DNA of 64,000 nucleotides, from contig JBITNC010000002.1 in the NCBI GenBank assembly GCA_050084985.1, positions 12,586,001 to 12,650,000 of the forward strand, in the 5' to 3' direction. Shown one piece after another: positions 11,033-25,340 of the stretch. Position 1 is the first letter of the stretch. Each line of letters begins with the position of its first letter. A program made the translations under genes and the position numbers. Origin of the DNA: Nageia nagi. Lineage: Eukaryota > Pinophyta. Below the pieces are notes generated by a model. It was not told the DNA's origin, did not search any database, and was given only the letters and a program-made list of their open reading frames with translations.

Positions 11033-14000
11033 TTAAATTATTTCACTAGATTTTTGTTATTTTTCTATTGTTAATTTATTGTTGTATAATTCTTTGTTAT
11101 TGTTTCTATTTCCCTTATGCTTTTATACATTTTCATATACCATATTGGAAGGTAACTATAATATGTAAAACTTAAAAGTAATCTTATTATTGTTTATTAA
11201 CTTGAAAATGTTAAAATATGCTTGAGGTTTATTTTATTTCAAATAAATTGCATTTCATTTATGGAGTGAAGTTATAAGAAATTCATATATGGATTTTCTT
11301 AAGATTGATGGTGTAGATAAAGAATTTATGTCCATTGGGTCTAGCCAATATATTTGGCATCTAAATACTAATACAAAATATAGTCAATATGTTTTGATAA
11401 ATATGTGACTTAATTCTTTTGGATATATATTATTATTATAATATATCTTGAGATATTTAATTGCTTTGATTCATACTCCATCGAATGCTTCGATAATGGT
11501 TTTATTAAATTTATTTATTTGTTACTTTGAGTAGCAACGAGCTAATCATTTGTACTTATGTGTGATATATGTCAAAAATTATTCATTTCTTTATTCATGA
11601 AAGAATTCAAATAACGTAAAATAATATTTTATGCCAATCCATATTTAAAAATAGTACAATTAATAATGAAACTAGTAATATCATGACTTCAATCAATGAT
11701 AATCTTAAAAGAGTAAAGTTATGATCTTATGTATACTATGGATTTATTTTTTTAACAAGATAAAATCCCCATGTAGAAAGAGGTCATGCTAAGATAATTA
11801 TTTTTTATTCATGTGATGATTGAGATATGAATTTTTAATGTTTTTGAGAATTGTCATAATTCTTTTGATATTGAAAGTTATTTTATTTTATTTTTAATCA
11901 ATAAAATCTCATTTTCATAAGAGACCTAAACACCACATGGCCATTAGAATAGCCATCACATTTTTATCATTAAATTTTTTGATGATATATCTCTTTCTTA
12001 CTTATTTTAAGATTGTAGTATATGCTCATTAAATGATCATATATAACGAATAACACTAATAATGGTCCATATGTATACTTTTATTTCCAATTCTAGTTTT
12101 GATATTATAATTTAGCTATTCTCAAGAAATTTCGTTAGATTGACGATTAGCAATATTTATATGCAATGTTAATTTTAACATTAAATTTTAAATGGAAAAG
12201 TGTTTATAGTTTAATAATTTATTGCCACATGGATGGGAATATAAACCTTTTCATTATTAAAATTACCAATTCTTAACTTATATTGATAGGATATAAAGAA
12301 TTCACATGAACTACGAACTCTGAATACATATTATCTATTCCTGGAAAATTATTAATCAATATTTGTACAAGCTTTTGAGTAAATTATCTACTAGAACCTT
12401 GTGTAGTATGGGTTTTCTCTTCTATTTTTTAATAATGACATTTAATTTGGTTTAGTATTCATTAAAAAACCTTAAATTCTATAATGTCTTTAATATTCAA
12501 TCCTTTAATCTCATAAATTTCTAAAATAAATATTTTAAGTTCTAGATACATATGTATATAATATATAATATATATCCAAGCAATTTTGTATCTTATGATC
12601 CTATTAAATGAAAATGGTTTGTCCTAAAACTTAGTATATATATAATAATTAAATAATAAAATCCAAATTTTATAGATCATTTTGTTACCATTATATACTA
12701 ATTTTGAATGTCATTATTAAAAGTTAAATAAAGTTAGATTAGTGATGTAAGCATCCATAGAAACATTTACCATAGCCACGAAGTCTTGTAATACATCATA
12801 TTATATGAAAGTAATGTTTTTAATTTTTTTAACTTTGACATAAATATGAGTAGTAATTTGTGTTAGACATGATAGTTCAATTGCATACAATAAGATTTAG
12901 GTTTAGTTTAGATTGTAGATGATGAAAATTAACATATTAGAAGAAGAAGAATATGAAGTAGTATTTTATGAAGGATGTCATTCATGGATGGATGACAAAT
13001 ATTAGAAAATCAAAGTTTTAGATTATTCCTCTTAAGTAGGTGCAATATTCAAAAAAAAATTATTTTTAAAGACTTGAAAGAATTCAATGAAATTACTTTA
13101 GTAGAAGTTTAGTATGAAATAAAAGAAGAATTTTTTGATGGTTCTTAATATTTTGAAATAATTCCTATTATTTGCGGAAATCATTAAGAAAAGTATAACC
13201 TTTCTTTTTTTTAGGATCAAAATAATTGGAGGAAATAATCTTTGGTACTTTTTATTCAATATCTAGTTTAAACATCTTCAGTAATAGAGGAGAGCTAATT
13301 TTATTTAATGGAAGTTTCATTACATTAAGGATATAAAAGTAACATTTTTTAGGATACTTTTGTTGCTTTGAGGATATATATGCAACATGTGTTTAATCCT
13401 GGTTACAACATACAATCAAATAGAATATGGAAAAATAAATTAAATGATTTGTACTTAGTTATAACACATTATTAGGTGGTGTAAGATAAGATACTTTCCA
13501 ATGTGGTATTTATGTATAAAATGTAATAATGTGGTGCAATCAATTCCACATACCTCTTTAGTTGTAGAATCCAATTTAGTTGCATACATGAATGAATTTA
13601 TACTTTGGTAAAAAAATTCATATGTTTATTTCATCTTAAGTTAATAATGGAGTGTAAGATGCAATCCTTGTTTATTAATATTTTATACCTTTGTATTTAA
13701 GAAGGTCCATTACTTTGATTTCATTATGTAGCCTTAAAAATTCTATTTAACACTTATAGATAGAATATATTATTCATGACAAAAATATATTAACATAAGA
13801 AAATATATACTTATGAAGGTTTTATTTTGAACTAACTATTAAATATGTAATATATTGATACATAATAATATGTTATCCCACCAAAGGTAAGAGGTATAAC
13901 ATAATTTTGTACCTTTGATATTTCATTTAATAATGATGGTTGAAGTATATGTTGCAAACTCTTTAGTCAAGAATAAATATTATGTTTATTTCATGTTGAC

Positions 14001-14058
14001 CTAACAAATGAAAGAATAAGAAAGAATTAAACATAAAAAAAATGATCTATTAAGCAAA
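11033..14058. other. AT-rich non-coding stretch
   Basis: Three kilobases with no open frame above 60 codons, no recognisable domain on either strand and no repeat boundary that I could define. Only AT-rich simple sequence is visible. Confidence 0.6.
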
Positions 14059-14449
14059 TTCAAAGTATAATATATACCTTAATGAGTAATTGATAAACTC
14101 ATGGAGGCTATAAAGAATATACAAAATGAATGCTACATCGATTGTTACCCAAATACACTCAAATCTAGACAAAAAAAGCTAAATGGGAGTTACAATCATG
14201 TTTTGAGTCATTCTCCTCTCATTCATCTGAAGTAACAAACCCTAAAACAACATGCAAGCAAGAAAAATTGAAGGAAAACTCTTAAATATTATAATTACAA
14301 AAAAATATGATAAAATAGGTAGGGTATTTAGAAATGCAATGGCATTTCAAGAAATACAAAGGGTTGCAAAAATGAGGTAGCATTTTCATAGATAAATAAA
14401 ACCATCAGTGTTTCATTATTACAAATTTGCAAAATTCAAATCTCCAACA
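14059..14449 (-). repeat. 3' LTR of copia copy B
   Basis: Matches 18793-19130 over most of its length (aatgagtaa-tgata, ctcatggaggctataaagaa, agagttacaatcat-ttctgag, gtagggtatttagaaatg). On the element strand it begins TGTTGGAG (complement of ctccaaca at 14442-14449), right after a polypurine run. Confidence 0.75.
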
Positions 14450-14450
14450 T

Positions 14451-14462
14451 ACCCCCCTTAAA
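14451..14462 (-). other. Polypurine tract of copia copy B
   Basis: On the minus strand this reads ttaagggggg directly next to the LTR start, the usual position of the plus-strand primer for LTR elements. Confidence 0.6.
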
Positions 14463-14479
14463 AGATGAGAGGGATGACC

Positions 14480-16060
14480 AGGTAGTCGCTCAACTTTACA
14501 AACTAACATGTAGCAATTCCCTTAGTGAATATGTTAGCCAAATATTTCCTCGCACTAGTAATAATGCAATTCAATAATTTTCTTGTCAACCATATCTAAG
14601 ATGAAATGGTATTTCATATCAAAATATTTGGATTTTGAATGATGCACAAGATTCTTTGCTAATTGAATAACACTTTGGTTAACATAGAACAAGGTAGTGG
14701 CACCAATTCATTTCTCTCCAATCTCCTCAAGAACCTTTTACATCCATAAGGCTTATGTACTAACACTAGTGATGGAAATATATTCAAATTCAATGGAGGA
14801 TAAAGAAATTATTGTTTATTTTTAGGAAGATGATGTAATAAGATCAAGAATAATGGTAAAATAATTTCAAAAAGTAGATATCTATCATATATATTGTTAC
14901 CCCAATCATTGTCACTATATCCAATAAGTTTTATATTTTTATTTTTGAGGTAATAGATATCAAACTCTAGAGTACCTGTTACATATATTAGAATTCTCTT
15001 AGCTTCCTTAAAATGAATCTCTAAAGGATCATTCATGTACCTAGACACAAGTGAGACAACATGAAAAATATCAAGCCAAAAATTTGTTAAGAACATCAAG
15101 CTCCCTACTAAGCTTATGTAAGTGTGCATACCAGCTTCAATAGCACCATCATCTTTAGTCAAGTGTTATCCATTAGCAATACGATTGATAATAGTTGTAT
15201 AATCATCCATGCAAAACTTATGCAACAAATTAGTAGTATATTTGGTTTGAGAAATAAAAATTTGATTATAATATTGATATACCTCTCAACCAAGGAAATA
15301 GTGCATAAGACCAAGATCCTTCATTTTAAATTCTTGCATCATGGAGTTCTTGAAAGTATCATTCAATCTATAATTATTTCCCATGTAAATAAGATCATCA
15401 ACATAAAGGTAAATCTGTAAAATATTAGCACCATCATGTATATAGTAGAGAGTTGGTACACTTTTGCTTCTTCTAAACCCATAATTCTAAAAACACCCAT
15501 GAGTATCAAGCCCTTAGAACATGCTTGAGGTCATACAAGGCATTCTTCAACCTACAAACATGATGCTATTTACCATTATTTTTAAAACCTTGGGGTTGAG
15601 TAATAAATACCTTTTGATCAATGTATCCATTCAGGAATGCACTCTTGACATCAAAGTGGTATACCTTCAAACCCTAATGAGAAATAATGGAGAGAACTAT
15701 TCTAATGGTTTCTTATCTAACAATAAAAGAAAATATATCTTCATAGTCTATGTCATATCTCTAAGTGAAGTATTTGGCCACAAGCCTAGGCTTGTGCCTC
15801 TCAATTGTGTTATCAACATTAAACTTGATTTTATAGACCCATTTAGTGCCTAGAATCTTTTTGCCTCTTGGAAGCTCAACTAGCTCCCATGTATCATTTT
15901 TTTCAATGGAGTGCATCTCCTCTTCCATGGTATTCATCCAAAAATCATTAGCACATGCATTTTCATAACAAGAAGGCTCTAAATCAGCACTAGCCATGAA
16001 TGTAAAACTAGCTAATTCACCCTTTGGTTCACCATCCAACTCATCACTATACAATGGAAA
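14480..16060 (-). pseudogene. copia RT and RNase H remnant (copy B)
   Basis: RT entry at 15761-16054 (NDTWELVELPRGKK and GTKWVYKIKFNVDN), a frame change near 15760, and the catalytic box IYLYVDDLIYMGN at about 15375-15413 with YVDD intact. RNase H follows at 14809-15162 (GSLMFLTNFWLDI, then IGYSDNDWGNN). The end of the domain at about 14590-14640 reads SKYFDMKYHFILDMV, matching the K-H-I-x-x-RYHFIR signature. Stops and frame changes lie between all of these pieces. Confidence 0.8.
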
Positions 16061-17350
16061 TTTTTAAGCCTTTTAATTACTTGATCTACTTCTTTTTCTT
16101 GTCCTCTAGTTACTCTTTTTCAAATAATTTTGTCTAACATTTGAGAATGAGAATTATTCATAAGTTTTCTATTACCTCTTACTTTACCATTAATGCTTGG
16201 AGAAGTGTCATGATCACTTGGAACATCTTTGTGTTACATTTTTGTGGGCTTTTATGGACTATTTAGTGATTTGGGTTGCACATTTTTTGGATGGGATGAA
16301 TAGTATATTGCACATTAAAGGATCTTCCATCAAATGATCCATCATCAATAAGTTACTTTTTATTACCCCATGCTCTCCCATAGTCAAAACTAACATATCT
16401 CTAAATAACAACTTTGTGAGTTTTGGGATTGTAAAATATATATACTTTGATTATTTTGTAATGAATAATAAATATACAAGGTTCACTCTTTGGATATAAT
16501 TTTTATTTTTTCTCCCTTGAACATGCACATAACCAAACAAACCAAACACTCTAAAATGATTCACATTTAGTCTTTTATCATACCATACCTCAAAAGGTGT
16601 TATGCCATCCAAACTAGAGGTTGGAATTCTATTTAAAATGTACACTGATGTCCTAATAGCTTTAGTCCAATAACTATTTCTTAAACCTTTAGTTTGGAGA
16701 TTGCTTCTTATGATACTAGCCAAAGTTTTATTATATGTTTAGCTATACCATTTTATTATGCAGTGTAGGTAGCAATGAGATTCCTTCTCACATCACAATC
16801 TTTACAATATTGCAAGAATTCATTAATGCAAAACTCCCCCCTCCATATGTTGTTAAAGATTTCAAATAATAGCCACTTTTCTTTTCAACATTATTTTTGA
16901 ACTCCTTAAAGTATGTAAAAGCTTTATCCTTAGTTTTAAGAAAGTAGGTCCAAAATATTCTTGTACAATCACCAATAAAAGTAAGGAAATAAATACTTTT
17001 AACAATACTTGTAGTTTCTATTAACCCACATATGTCATTATACACTAATTAGAGGGGGTAAGAGGCTCTCCATGCTTGACCTTTTGGGAAGCTAGATATT
17101 TAATGCTTTCCCATAGAACATTCAAAACATACTTCTTTATCTTCTTGGACCTTGAGTAGCCCATACACCATCTCATGAGAAATTAAGCTTCTTAAGCTTG
17201 TAAAATTTACATGGGTCCATATATCAAATGCCAAAAATAACTTTTATCATCAATAAGAATACTAACAAAATTAGATCTTTGCTCACCAAATCTAAGAGGT
17301 AATAATCTATTCTTTGTCATGAGCATAGTGGTGCAATGCTTATTCCCTTC
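16061..17350 (-). pseudogene. copia integrase remnant (copy B)
   Basis: 16788-17045 carries the core start (YFLTFIGDCTRIFWTYFLK, where the usual D-D is G-D). The region of the second catalytic Asp reads LTTYGGGSF, so the Asp of SDxGGEF is lost. 16451-16723 carries the later part (ASIIRSNLQTKGLRNSYWTK and YILNRIPTSSLDGITPFEVW), typical of copia integrases. The HHCC zinc region is badly damaged around 17150-17330. Confidence 0.75.
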
Positions 17351-18660
17351 ATTTTTTTTAATCAAAATTTATACATTTTCTATCCTCAAACATAAGTTCA
17401 TAGTTCTTTTTCATTAATTTCTGCATACTCAACAAATTATACTTTTGCTTTGAAATGTAATCCATGTGATTAATTATTTTGTTACCTTCATTTATAGAAA
17501 CCTCTCTTTCTCCCATGTCTTCAACTTGAATGGTTTTATCATCTCCAAGTGTGATCTTATACTTGTAGGAGTCATCCATGGCTCAAAATAAATCCCCCTT
17601 TCCTATCATGTGGTTGGAGAAACTGGTGTTAAGGATCCATATCTCATCTAGCTTTTGGGATGAATGGGTATAATATAAGAACAAGGTGGAGGGTCCATCC
17701 TCCTCACCATAGTTGCACTTTCAACTCCTTTTTGGTAATCCTTCAATTTACATTATCTTTTATAGTGTTCATACTTGTTACAATAGTAACATTGTTTGTC
17801 TCTTTTGTCACCTCTAGGAGAATCCCCCATACCTCTTCCTTGGAATTCTCTTTTACCTTGGAAGCCACCTCTCCTTCCTCTTCCTCTTTTGTTAGAAGAT
17901 CTACATATTTCTCTACATTGAGCTCTCCCTTGACCACTAGTGCTTGTATCATCTTATTTATAAGTAAAAGCATTCACTTCCACACTCCCAACATTTAAAA
18001 GTGGAGAAATCCTTTCCTCATGTGACATCAAGGACCCAATGAGCTGATCAAGAGTGAGAGTAATCAAATATTTGGTATCTTCAAACATCATAGTAGTTTA
18101 GCTCCATATAGGAATAAGTGTTCTTAATACTTCCTTTACTACAACATGATTTTTGATCTCCTTTCCAAGTGTCTCTATTACTTGGACACAAGTATTCACT
18201 CTTACAAAATAATCTCTAACCTTCTCATCCTCTTTTTTCTTTAGATTTTCAAACTCTATTTTCAAGGTTTGAAGCTTCACTTCTTTCACTTGATCATTAC
18301 CTTGGAACCCATCTCTTACGACCTTTCATGCACCCTTTATCGTATTCCAACTATCAACCCTTTGGAACAACCTCTTGTCCAAGGTTGATTGGAGATGCTA
18401 TATAGAAAAGCAATTCTTATTTTGAACCTCTTTTTTATTAGGCATATCAACTTTAGGAAGTATGATCTAATTTGTCTCTACATTGCCATCTTCAATGATG
18501 TCCCATACTCCCTTGCCTATGAGAAAATGCTTTATCCTCAATACCCAATATTTGTAAACTTCTCTATTGAACTTTGGTATAGGAAGATAATTCAATCTAG
18601 AAGCCATATCCTTCACTCCAACAAAGCTTAACACATACCACATACCTATTTGGATCATTC
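17351..18660 (-). pseudogene. copia gag and protease remnant (copy B)
   Basis: Gag starts at an ATG at about 18607 (minus): MASRLNYLPIPKFNREVYKY..VLRIKHFL, the N-terminal motif of many plant copia gags. It continues at 18098-18289 (KVRDYFVRVNTCVQVIETLG, the UBN2-type segment) and 17743-17973. The nucleocapsid knuckle area near 17760 contains TIVTSMNT but no clean CCHC. The protease-integrase linker is at 17358-17579 (KYKITLGDDKTIQVED and ISKQKYNLLSMQKLM). Confidence 0.75.
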
Positions 18661-18792
18661 TTTATGAAACTTGTTAAGTTTGTTTCAAGGTACCCACAAC
18701 CTTTTCAAACCCAAATAAGATCAACTAGATCTAATACAAATATGAATGAACAATAAATAATTAAGCACACATCAATATGATTAATTAATAAA

Positions 18793-19130
18793 TTTTGAAG
18801 TACAATATATAAGACCTCAATGAGTAACTGATATGACCTCATGGAGGTTACAAAGAAGACCAAAAATGAATGTTATGGATTATTACATAAATCCACTCAA
18901 ATGTGAACTAGAATAGGTAAATAAGAGTTACAATCATATTCTGAGACACTCTCCCATCATTCATACAAAGTACCAGACCCTAAAATAATGTGAAAGTAAG
19001 AAAAACTAAAGGAAAACCCTTAATATTGTAACTACAAAAAAACTCAAACAAAACATGTAGGGTATTTAGAAATGTGATAGCATTTCCAAAAATATGCATG
19101 GTTGCAAAAACATGACATCGTTTCTACAAC
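18793..19130 (-). repeat. 5' LTR of copia copy B (incomplete)
   Basis: Counterpart of 14059-14449. Similarity is clear from aagtacaatatataagacc to ggttgcaaaaacatgac and then stops, so the promoter-side end on the element strand is missing or replaced. A clear Met-tRNA primer site could not be found left of it. Confidence 0.7.
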
Positions 19131-22100
19131 CAATATATGGGGTTAGTGCAAGAATTTGGGTCTACTTTATGGCCCAAATTTTGATACATTTTCCCTAATT
19201 TTTAGGTTTGGTTATAATTGATCTCAAAATTTGAAGTGTTTATATATGAAATCTTGAAAAAGGTCACTAGGATAAAAATGTATTGCTCAAAGTCTATTTT
19301 TTAAATATGTAATTTATTGTAATACCTAAATGATAAAAATTTAATTTTTATGCATGCATAAAAATTAGTTTTTAAAATATGTTATTTTAGGACATACCAT
19401 GCATGTGTCTGGCACATGTAATTTGAATAAAATTAAAGTATTTTTGAAAATCCTTTTGGGAGAAGATGCCTAATACACTCAAGATTGATGAGGATTTGTT
19501 TTCAAAATTTTTAAATGAATATGCTTTTTTATTAATTTTTTATTATCCCTAATTGCTATTTTAAAAAGTTCTCATGTCTGGCATGCATAATTTGACCTAA
19601 AGTTATCCCTTTTTCAATTTTTGTTCTCATTTTGTACATAATTATTAATGTCATTTTCTTTTTACAATTCATAAAAAAATTTATTTAAAAAATATGAGAA
19701 ATTTATTTTTCAAGTTTATGGACTAGTTTCATTGAAAATTAAAAAATGTAATACAATTCTAAAAAAATACATATTTGAATTTTACATTTTCTCATATGTG
19801 ATTAATTAAAATTTGGTTAAAATAATTCTACAAAGTTATCTATCAAACATGAACCAAAAGTTATGATTTTTCCATTATCATTGCCATTTCCATGTAGTTG
19901 TAGGTCAAACGCTAAGGGTTGGTATCCCATTGTAAATACTGTATAAAATACATTTATTTTATTGATAATATTTTATTAACATTTATGACATTTATAATGT
20001 ACTGTAATACCATGTTTGAATAACATGAGTTTGCAACATCTTCAATCAGATCAATCAAATCTATTCAACCTTTAAGTTATGTCTAACACATTGTTCCTAG
20101 TCACCTAGACAACTTGGCAATCGTCTAGATGATCTTATAGTTTACATAGTTTCCTAGATGATTTTAATTAAGTATTATAAAAGCAAATAAGGATCACATT
20201 TCAATAATATTCTTGCATTTACTATTTTTTCATGAGTTATGTAACTTTTGTAATTTTCTACACATATCCATACCTGTGACATCAATTTGTAAAGGACCAC
20301 ATCAAGACTTAAGCTCACCTCTTCACACCTTAGGAACACTTCTCTATGACACATGGATTGATGTATCTTTTGGTCATTTGAGGTTTCTTATATTATTATG
20401 GTGAATTTCATGGGTATTTGTAGATTTGAAGCTCTTATTACATTCAATTGATGATTTGTATCCTTGATTACACCATAGATTTAAAATTATGTCATATAGG
20501 AATCATTTAAGTTAATCTATACTTAGGGTTTCAACTTAGGGTTTGAACTTTAAGGTCCATACCCTAGGATTTAAACATTCTTTATTGTCTCATTTGCATT
20601 CTTAGCCATAGATCTATTATTTCTACCTTTAAATTAATTATCATTATAGGCATACTTAATAATTTGACTAGATCTTTAAGCATACATAGTCTTTATCAAC
20701 CTTTGTCAAATCTTTATCTTATAATTGTCATTTATGTTTGTCTACTTGTCTTGTAGAAGAATTTGTCTCTATTATTTATGTGTTTAAATCCTATTTACAT
20801 CATAGGCATTATGATATTTTCTAGCATCTAATTAATTATGGATAAGGAGACTTACAACCTTGTTGAGTTGGTGTTTCACCTCGCTTGGACAATCATAAGG
20901 TCTAAAGAAATTATGATTTGAGTTCTCCATTAATATTTATGTTTTCCTTTCAGGTTTAGACATAGAATTACACTATTGAAGCATCAAGGATCATTTCTAA
21001 ACCCTATCTTGTCATTCTTATCAATACATATCATACAAAAATTAGGTGGAATGTATTAAGATTCTTGGAAGTGCTCATGAATGCTATTCATAAACCCAAA
21101 AAAATGGAGGATTCCATAAGCCTTTACCATATTTTTGGTGGTTTAAATTTTTGGGATATTTCTTACATTTAAAAGACTTCCTATGATTGATTTTTAGCAA
21201 AATTTGTAGGATACCTTACTTTGTGTGGAAAGAACTAGACCTAAAAATCTCAAAGGTCCACTATAATCATAGAACAAAACATCCATTTTTCTATCAATTT
21301 TGACTATAAATCACCTTTATGTGGTACAAACCTAAGATCATCTAGATGATTTTGTATTTTCCTAACTATCAAATGATTTTGACTATAGATTTAGTTTCAG
21401 TACTATTTTTATATATCTTGCAATTACATCATATTTGTAGTAGGGAAAATAATCAACTTTCGAGTTTGTATATAAAATTTTAGGTATCTTTATCATAGGA
21501 TGCATCTTGTTACCCTTGTCACAAGGCTTTCTATTTAAATTTTTATCTTTGAGTGTAATGTGATCATCTAGATGACTGTTGATCAACTGGATGAATGGCA
21601 CTATTCCAATAGTCATCCCTATATGGATGACTATATGGAAGAGCTTTGTAATCATCATTCAAAAACCCAACAAGAAGTGGAAAGGAATGTTCTTGGGTTG
21701 GGTTAGTCTTTGAATTTGTCTTTGGTCCATATTGTTTGGTTACTCTTTGTATATAGGATTGACACTTCTCTTTAGTAAAATTTGCATTGTATTTTGGGGA
21801 GAGTGGTGAACGCACTTAGAAATTTCATTTGATACTTAAAAGTTACAATATAAAACAAGGGTTTTATTGCTATTTTGGGGAATTTCATCAATTGCTTGGT
21901 GCATAATATTAATTGCTATCTTTGCATTGTTCTTCATTTGAAAGGATAAAAAAATATTTTTATTGCTTTAGTATACTTGGGTGTGAGTGCCTTGGATTTT
22001 ATTTTGAAAAATAAGTATTTAGGAGGTTTAATTGCATTGCACTATCATCTTAGGATTGCATCTCATATTTTCTTATTGTACTAAAGTCCATCACAAGCCT

Positions 22101-22613
22101 AGGAAGTGACTAGGTACAAGGAAGTCATGCCCATAGCCTAACCCATACTTGGATTTGATAACCAAGGTGGGAGCTCCCCTATTGATAATGAGTGTTAATA
22201 GGGCTACTTGAGATAACCTTGTAAAATGATTCAACCCCATACAGATTGAACCTTACCCTTTAGATGCTTGACTAGAATCATTTATTGGAAAACTAAAAAG
22301 AGTTAAAATTTACAATTGTATTTAAAATTTATTCACTATAAATATAATACCTCAAATTGAATGAGAAGTATCTAAACAAGATAAAAACCATTTCTATCTA
22401 TCACCATTGATTCTTATCATTTAGACTTATCTTTGAAATGATTATTTAAGTTGTTTGACATTAATTTCATCTACATTGATTTATTGCTTTTACACTATTT
22501 CATTTTCATATTGTACACTTCAAATTTTTTTAGAGGTTTTTTTATTCACTTATTCCACCTTTATCATCAAGTATCATATACCCTCTAATGACCAAAATCC
22601 ATAGTATTCTCAC
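19131..22613. other. Unassigned AT-rich sequence before a Tat gag
   Basis: No domain recognised. The part from about 21,700 to 22,400 is less AT-rich and contains blocks such as accaaggtgggagctcccc that look like the LTR/leader of some element. No second copy is in the window, so I cannot call it. Minus-strand open stretches at 21383-21658 and 21564-21815 overlap in different frames and look like chance. Confidence 0.5.
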
Positions 22614-25320
22614 ATGGTCAAAACTAGAGGTCAACATAAGGATGGATAATTAGAGGAAGAGGAACATAATAACCAAGTAAATCAATCAAATGCTCTTCCA
22701 CCCTTGCATATGTCTTGAAATAGATCACATACAACCCATCACTCATCTTCATATAAGCATGCACATCACCTCATCTTTCCTTCAGTCAAAATTTAGAGAG
22801 ATTTCATGTCCTTAAGGCCATTCCTTTGTAGGAGGAGCAAGATTATATGATGCCCCATAGGGAAAATTTATCTAGGATTTATGATCACATTTCTTTTGAG
22901 ATATATATAACATAATATAAAATAGGTCCATCCTAGGTTAATCCATATCTTATCACATAACATGAGTTGGAGCATCATGTGCCTAGGCTTAGACCTCAAA
23001 TGCTCTTGACAAGGAACCTTCACCCCAACCACCACCTATTATAGAGGTCCCTCATTCTAGGGTTTATATGTATAAGAGGGAGATATTGGCTAGATATATT
23101 GATGATGATTCCTTATCTCCCATTAATACATTACATCCACTTCATCCTATCACATGATACATCATTGATGAGCCTCTTAATACATCATATCATGAGAATC
23201 CCTTGTTACATCCAAGGTCACCTTCATATGTTGGTATATCATATGATCAACCTACTTCTCATCATAGACCATCCACATTTAGGTCTTCACATGGTCCTTA
23301 AGGTCCCCCTCAAATTGTACCATTTATACCTCCATATATGCATCATGTTATTCCTAAGCTGCATGTTCTTACCTATCATAACACTCCACCATCTCCATCT
23401 AATGATTGGGTTGGATATTACTACAATGATATACATCTTATGAACCAACCCAAGAGTCAACATGTACCTTATCTTGTGCATTATGCTAGTTCTTATCCTA
23501 TTCATCCTACTATATGTTGTATTCCCATGACTCATTCATAACCAATTACTTAGTCTAGAGTTCATATAGGGCATGGGCCTTATTCACTACTGATAGATCT
23601 ACCACCACAACCACATTATTTATCTTCTTCTCATGTGGTGGTACCATCTTAACAATTATATGTATATCAATTTGTAGATACTCATCACCCATATACACAT
23701 CCTATTTCTCTCATATTGCACTTTGATCCCAGGGATGATGAATTATCTCATCATGTTCAAGCCAATTCACATGGGAACTCTTGATTTATTGGCTATCATG
23801 AGTTGTAGCATTCACATACTAGAGGGATTTTGGATCAAAACCCTCTAAACCTTTGACTAAAGATAATATTTTACACATGGCCTAGTTATGAGTAGTCATA
23901 CAAATAAGATCAAGATCCATGTTAGGATGACTAGTATGACTAGTATGACCAATATCATGACTAACCTATCAATATAGTTTTGAAATATTAGGCTATGGTT
24001 AATACCCAACCTATCACTATAAATTATGAGATTTTAAAGAGGTTGAAAGGCATGGAGCTTAAAGTTAGTGAGCATGGAAAGGTCAAGTTTTCATATAAAT
24101 CAATTTATAATAAGCCTATTCACCCAAGTGTACCAAAAAAAAAGACTTTTCTTTATAAGTTTGAGATACCTAAAATAGATAATTTTAAAGGAAAATAAGA
24201 TCCTAAAGAGCACCTCAGAAAGTTTAAGTACTCATGTTACATCATCAGTAATAATGATGTACTCATGCTTAGGGCCTTCCCCATAATACTTGTAGGCTAA
24301 GCTTTGGATTGGTATAATAATATTTCCTAGCATAGCATTTGTTTCTTTAAACAATGGGATGATAAGGTCATTGATCATTTTACCATCAAAATATGTAAAT
24401 GAGCATCCATTACAAACTTGGGAAAACTTTCATAATTTGAGAATGAATCCATTTCAAAATATGTATGTAGGTGGAGATCCATTGTCATATATATGCCCTA
24501 TACTTTTCCATAAGAGCAATTGGTCATGTTGTTCTCTAGGAGCTATAATAAGCACATCTTTTTTATCCTTATAATTCAACAACATCGTACCTTTGAGGAG
24601 GAGTTATCTCAAGATAAGTTAATAGAAGAGGCTAAGATTAAAGATTGTGAGATTAAGCTAAGAAAGAAAGAGAAAGATAATACAAGGTATCATAATAATG
24701 ATAATCACCCTAGTACTTCATATCAAAAGCTACAAAGTAATTAAGTATTTTAGGAGGTCTCACAAACATAGCCAATGGTTCAATTGGCTCCTTCATGACC
24801 ACCTAGGGTGAATCCACCTTCACAGTCACAAGTTCAAGAAATACCTACAAAAAATAATGATTAAAATAATTAGCAAGATGCTTATAGACCTAGGAAACCT
24901 CAACAACTAGGGTCGTATAAACCTTGGACACCTTTGGCCAAACCTATTGAGAAGGTTTTGAACAAATTCTTGGATGCATAATTAATCAATATTATTGAAG
25001 TTAACCTTGAAGATTGTAATTGGGAGAAATGAATATGCTATAAAGCCAATGAATATTACATTTATCATATATAGAAAGGACATGATACAAAAAAATGCAA
25101 TTGATTAAGGAACACTATTCAAAGGCTATTAGATAATGGGCAAGTATTGATAGGAAATCTAGTGGCTCAACCCAATAGAAATTTGGGTGTTTTCCATGAT
25201 CCCTTGCCTAGGCATAATAATAATATTAATTAGATCTCTTTAAAAGTGACATAGGAGGTTATTCATGGATATAATTCAAGATAGAACAAAGAGTTTGTGG
25301 GGTTTAGCACTATATATTGA
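22614..25320 (+). pseudogene. Decayed Ty3/gypsy (Tat-type) gag
   Basis: Structural polyprotein of a Tat/Ogre-type element. The start MVKTRGQHKDG at 22614 is typical of plant gypsy gags. A long Pro/His/Ser-rich N-terminal region follows (about 22.7-23.9 kb, with many stops). The capsid core is at 24160-24420 (EIPKIDNFKGK, then DPKEHLRKFKYS, and ALDWYNNIS near 24300). A damaged zinc knuckle appears near 25040 (CYKANEYYIYHI, then KGHDTKKCN). The core aligns with that of the minus-strand Tat element (FKGK..PKEYLIKFKYSSYL), so the two belong to related families. No protease or RT follows: the frame runs into a polypurine tract and an LTR at 25341. Confidence 0.75.
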
Positions 25321-25330
25321 CATTTTCCCT

Positions 25331-25340
25331 TTGTGGGAGA
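25331..25340 (+). other. Polypurine tract
   Basis: The run gtgggaga lies immediately before tgtcaatt, the apparent start of the LTR. This arrangement marks the 3' LTR boundary of an element whose body lies to the left, here the gag at 22.6-25.3 kb. Confidence 0.45.

Larger units (their letters stand above)
14059..19130 (-). mobile_element. Decayed Ty1/copia retrotransposon (copy B, minus strand)
   Basis: Reading right to left: LTR (18793-19130), gag, protease, integrase, RT, RNase H, a polypurine tract (complement of 14451-14462) and the second LTR (14059-14449). The domain order and the integrase-before-RT layout make it Ty1/copia. Its gag begins MASRLNYLPIPKFN and its RT entry reads ENACANDFWMNTMEEEM, unlike copies A and C, so it is a different lineage. 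Each domain is broken by several stops. The right LTR loses similarity at about 19130, about 70 bp short of the full left copy, so that end is truncated or rearranged. Confidence 0.85.

Noticed and set aside
11033-14058. tRNA or other RNA genes in the AT-rich spacers
   Set aside because: No cloverleaf with the GTTC/A-G box pattern was seen by eye here or in the other spacers.
22151-22180. accaaggtgggagctcccc as a primer-binding site
   Set aside because: It contains a nice palindrome (gggagctccc) but does not resemble the TTTGGCGCCG or TGGTATCAGAGC classes, and no LTR pair around it was found.
23099-23535. His/Met/Pro-rich open frames on both strands as genes
   Set aside because: They overlap in several frames and lie inside the low-complexity N-terminal region of the Tat gag. 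The composition explains the lack of stops.
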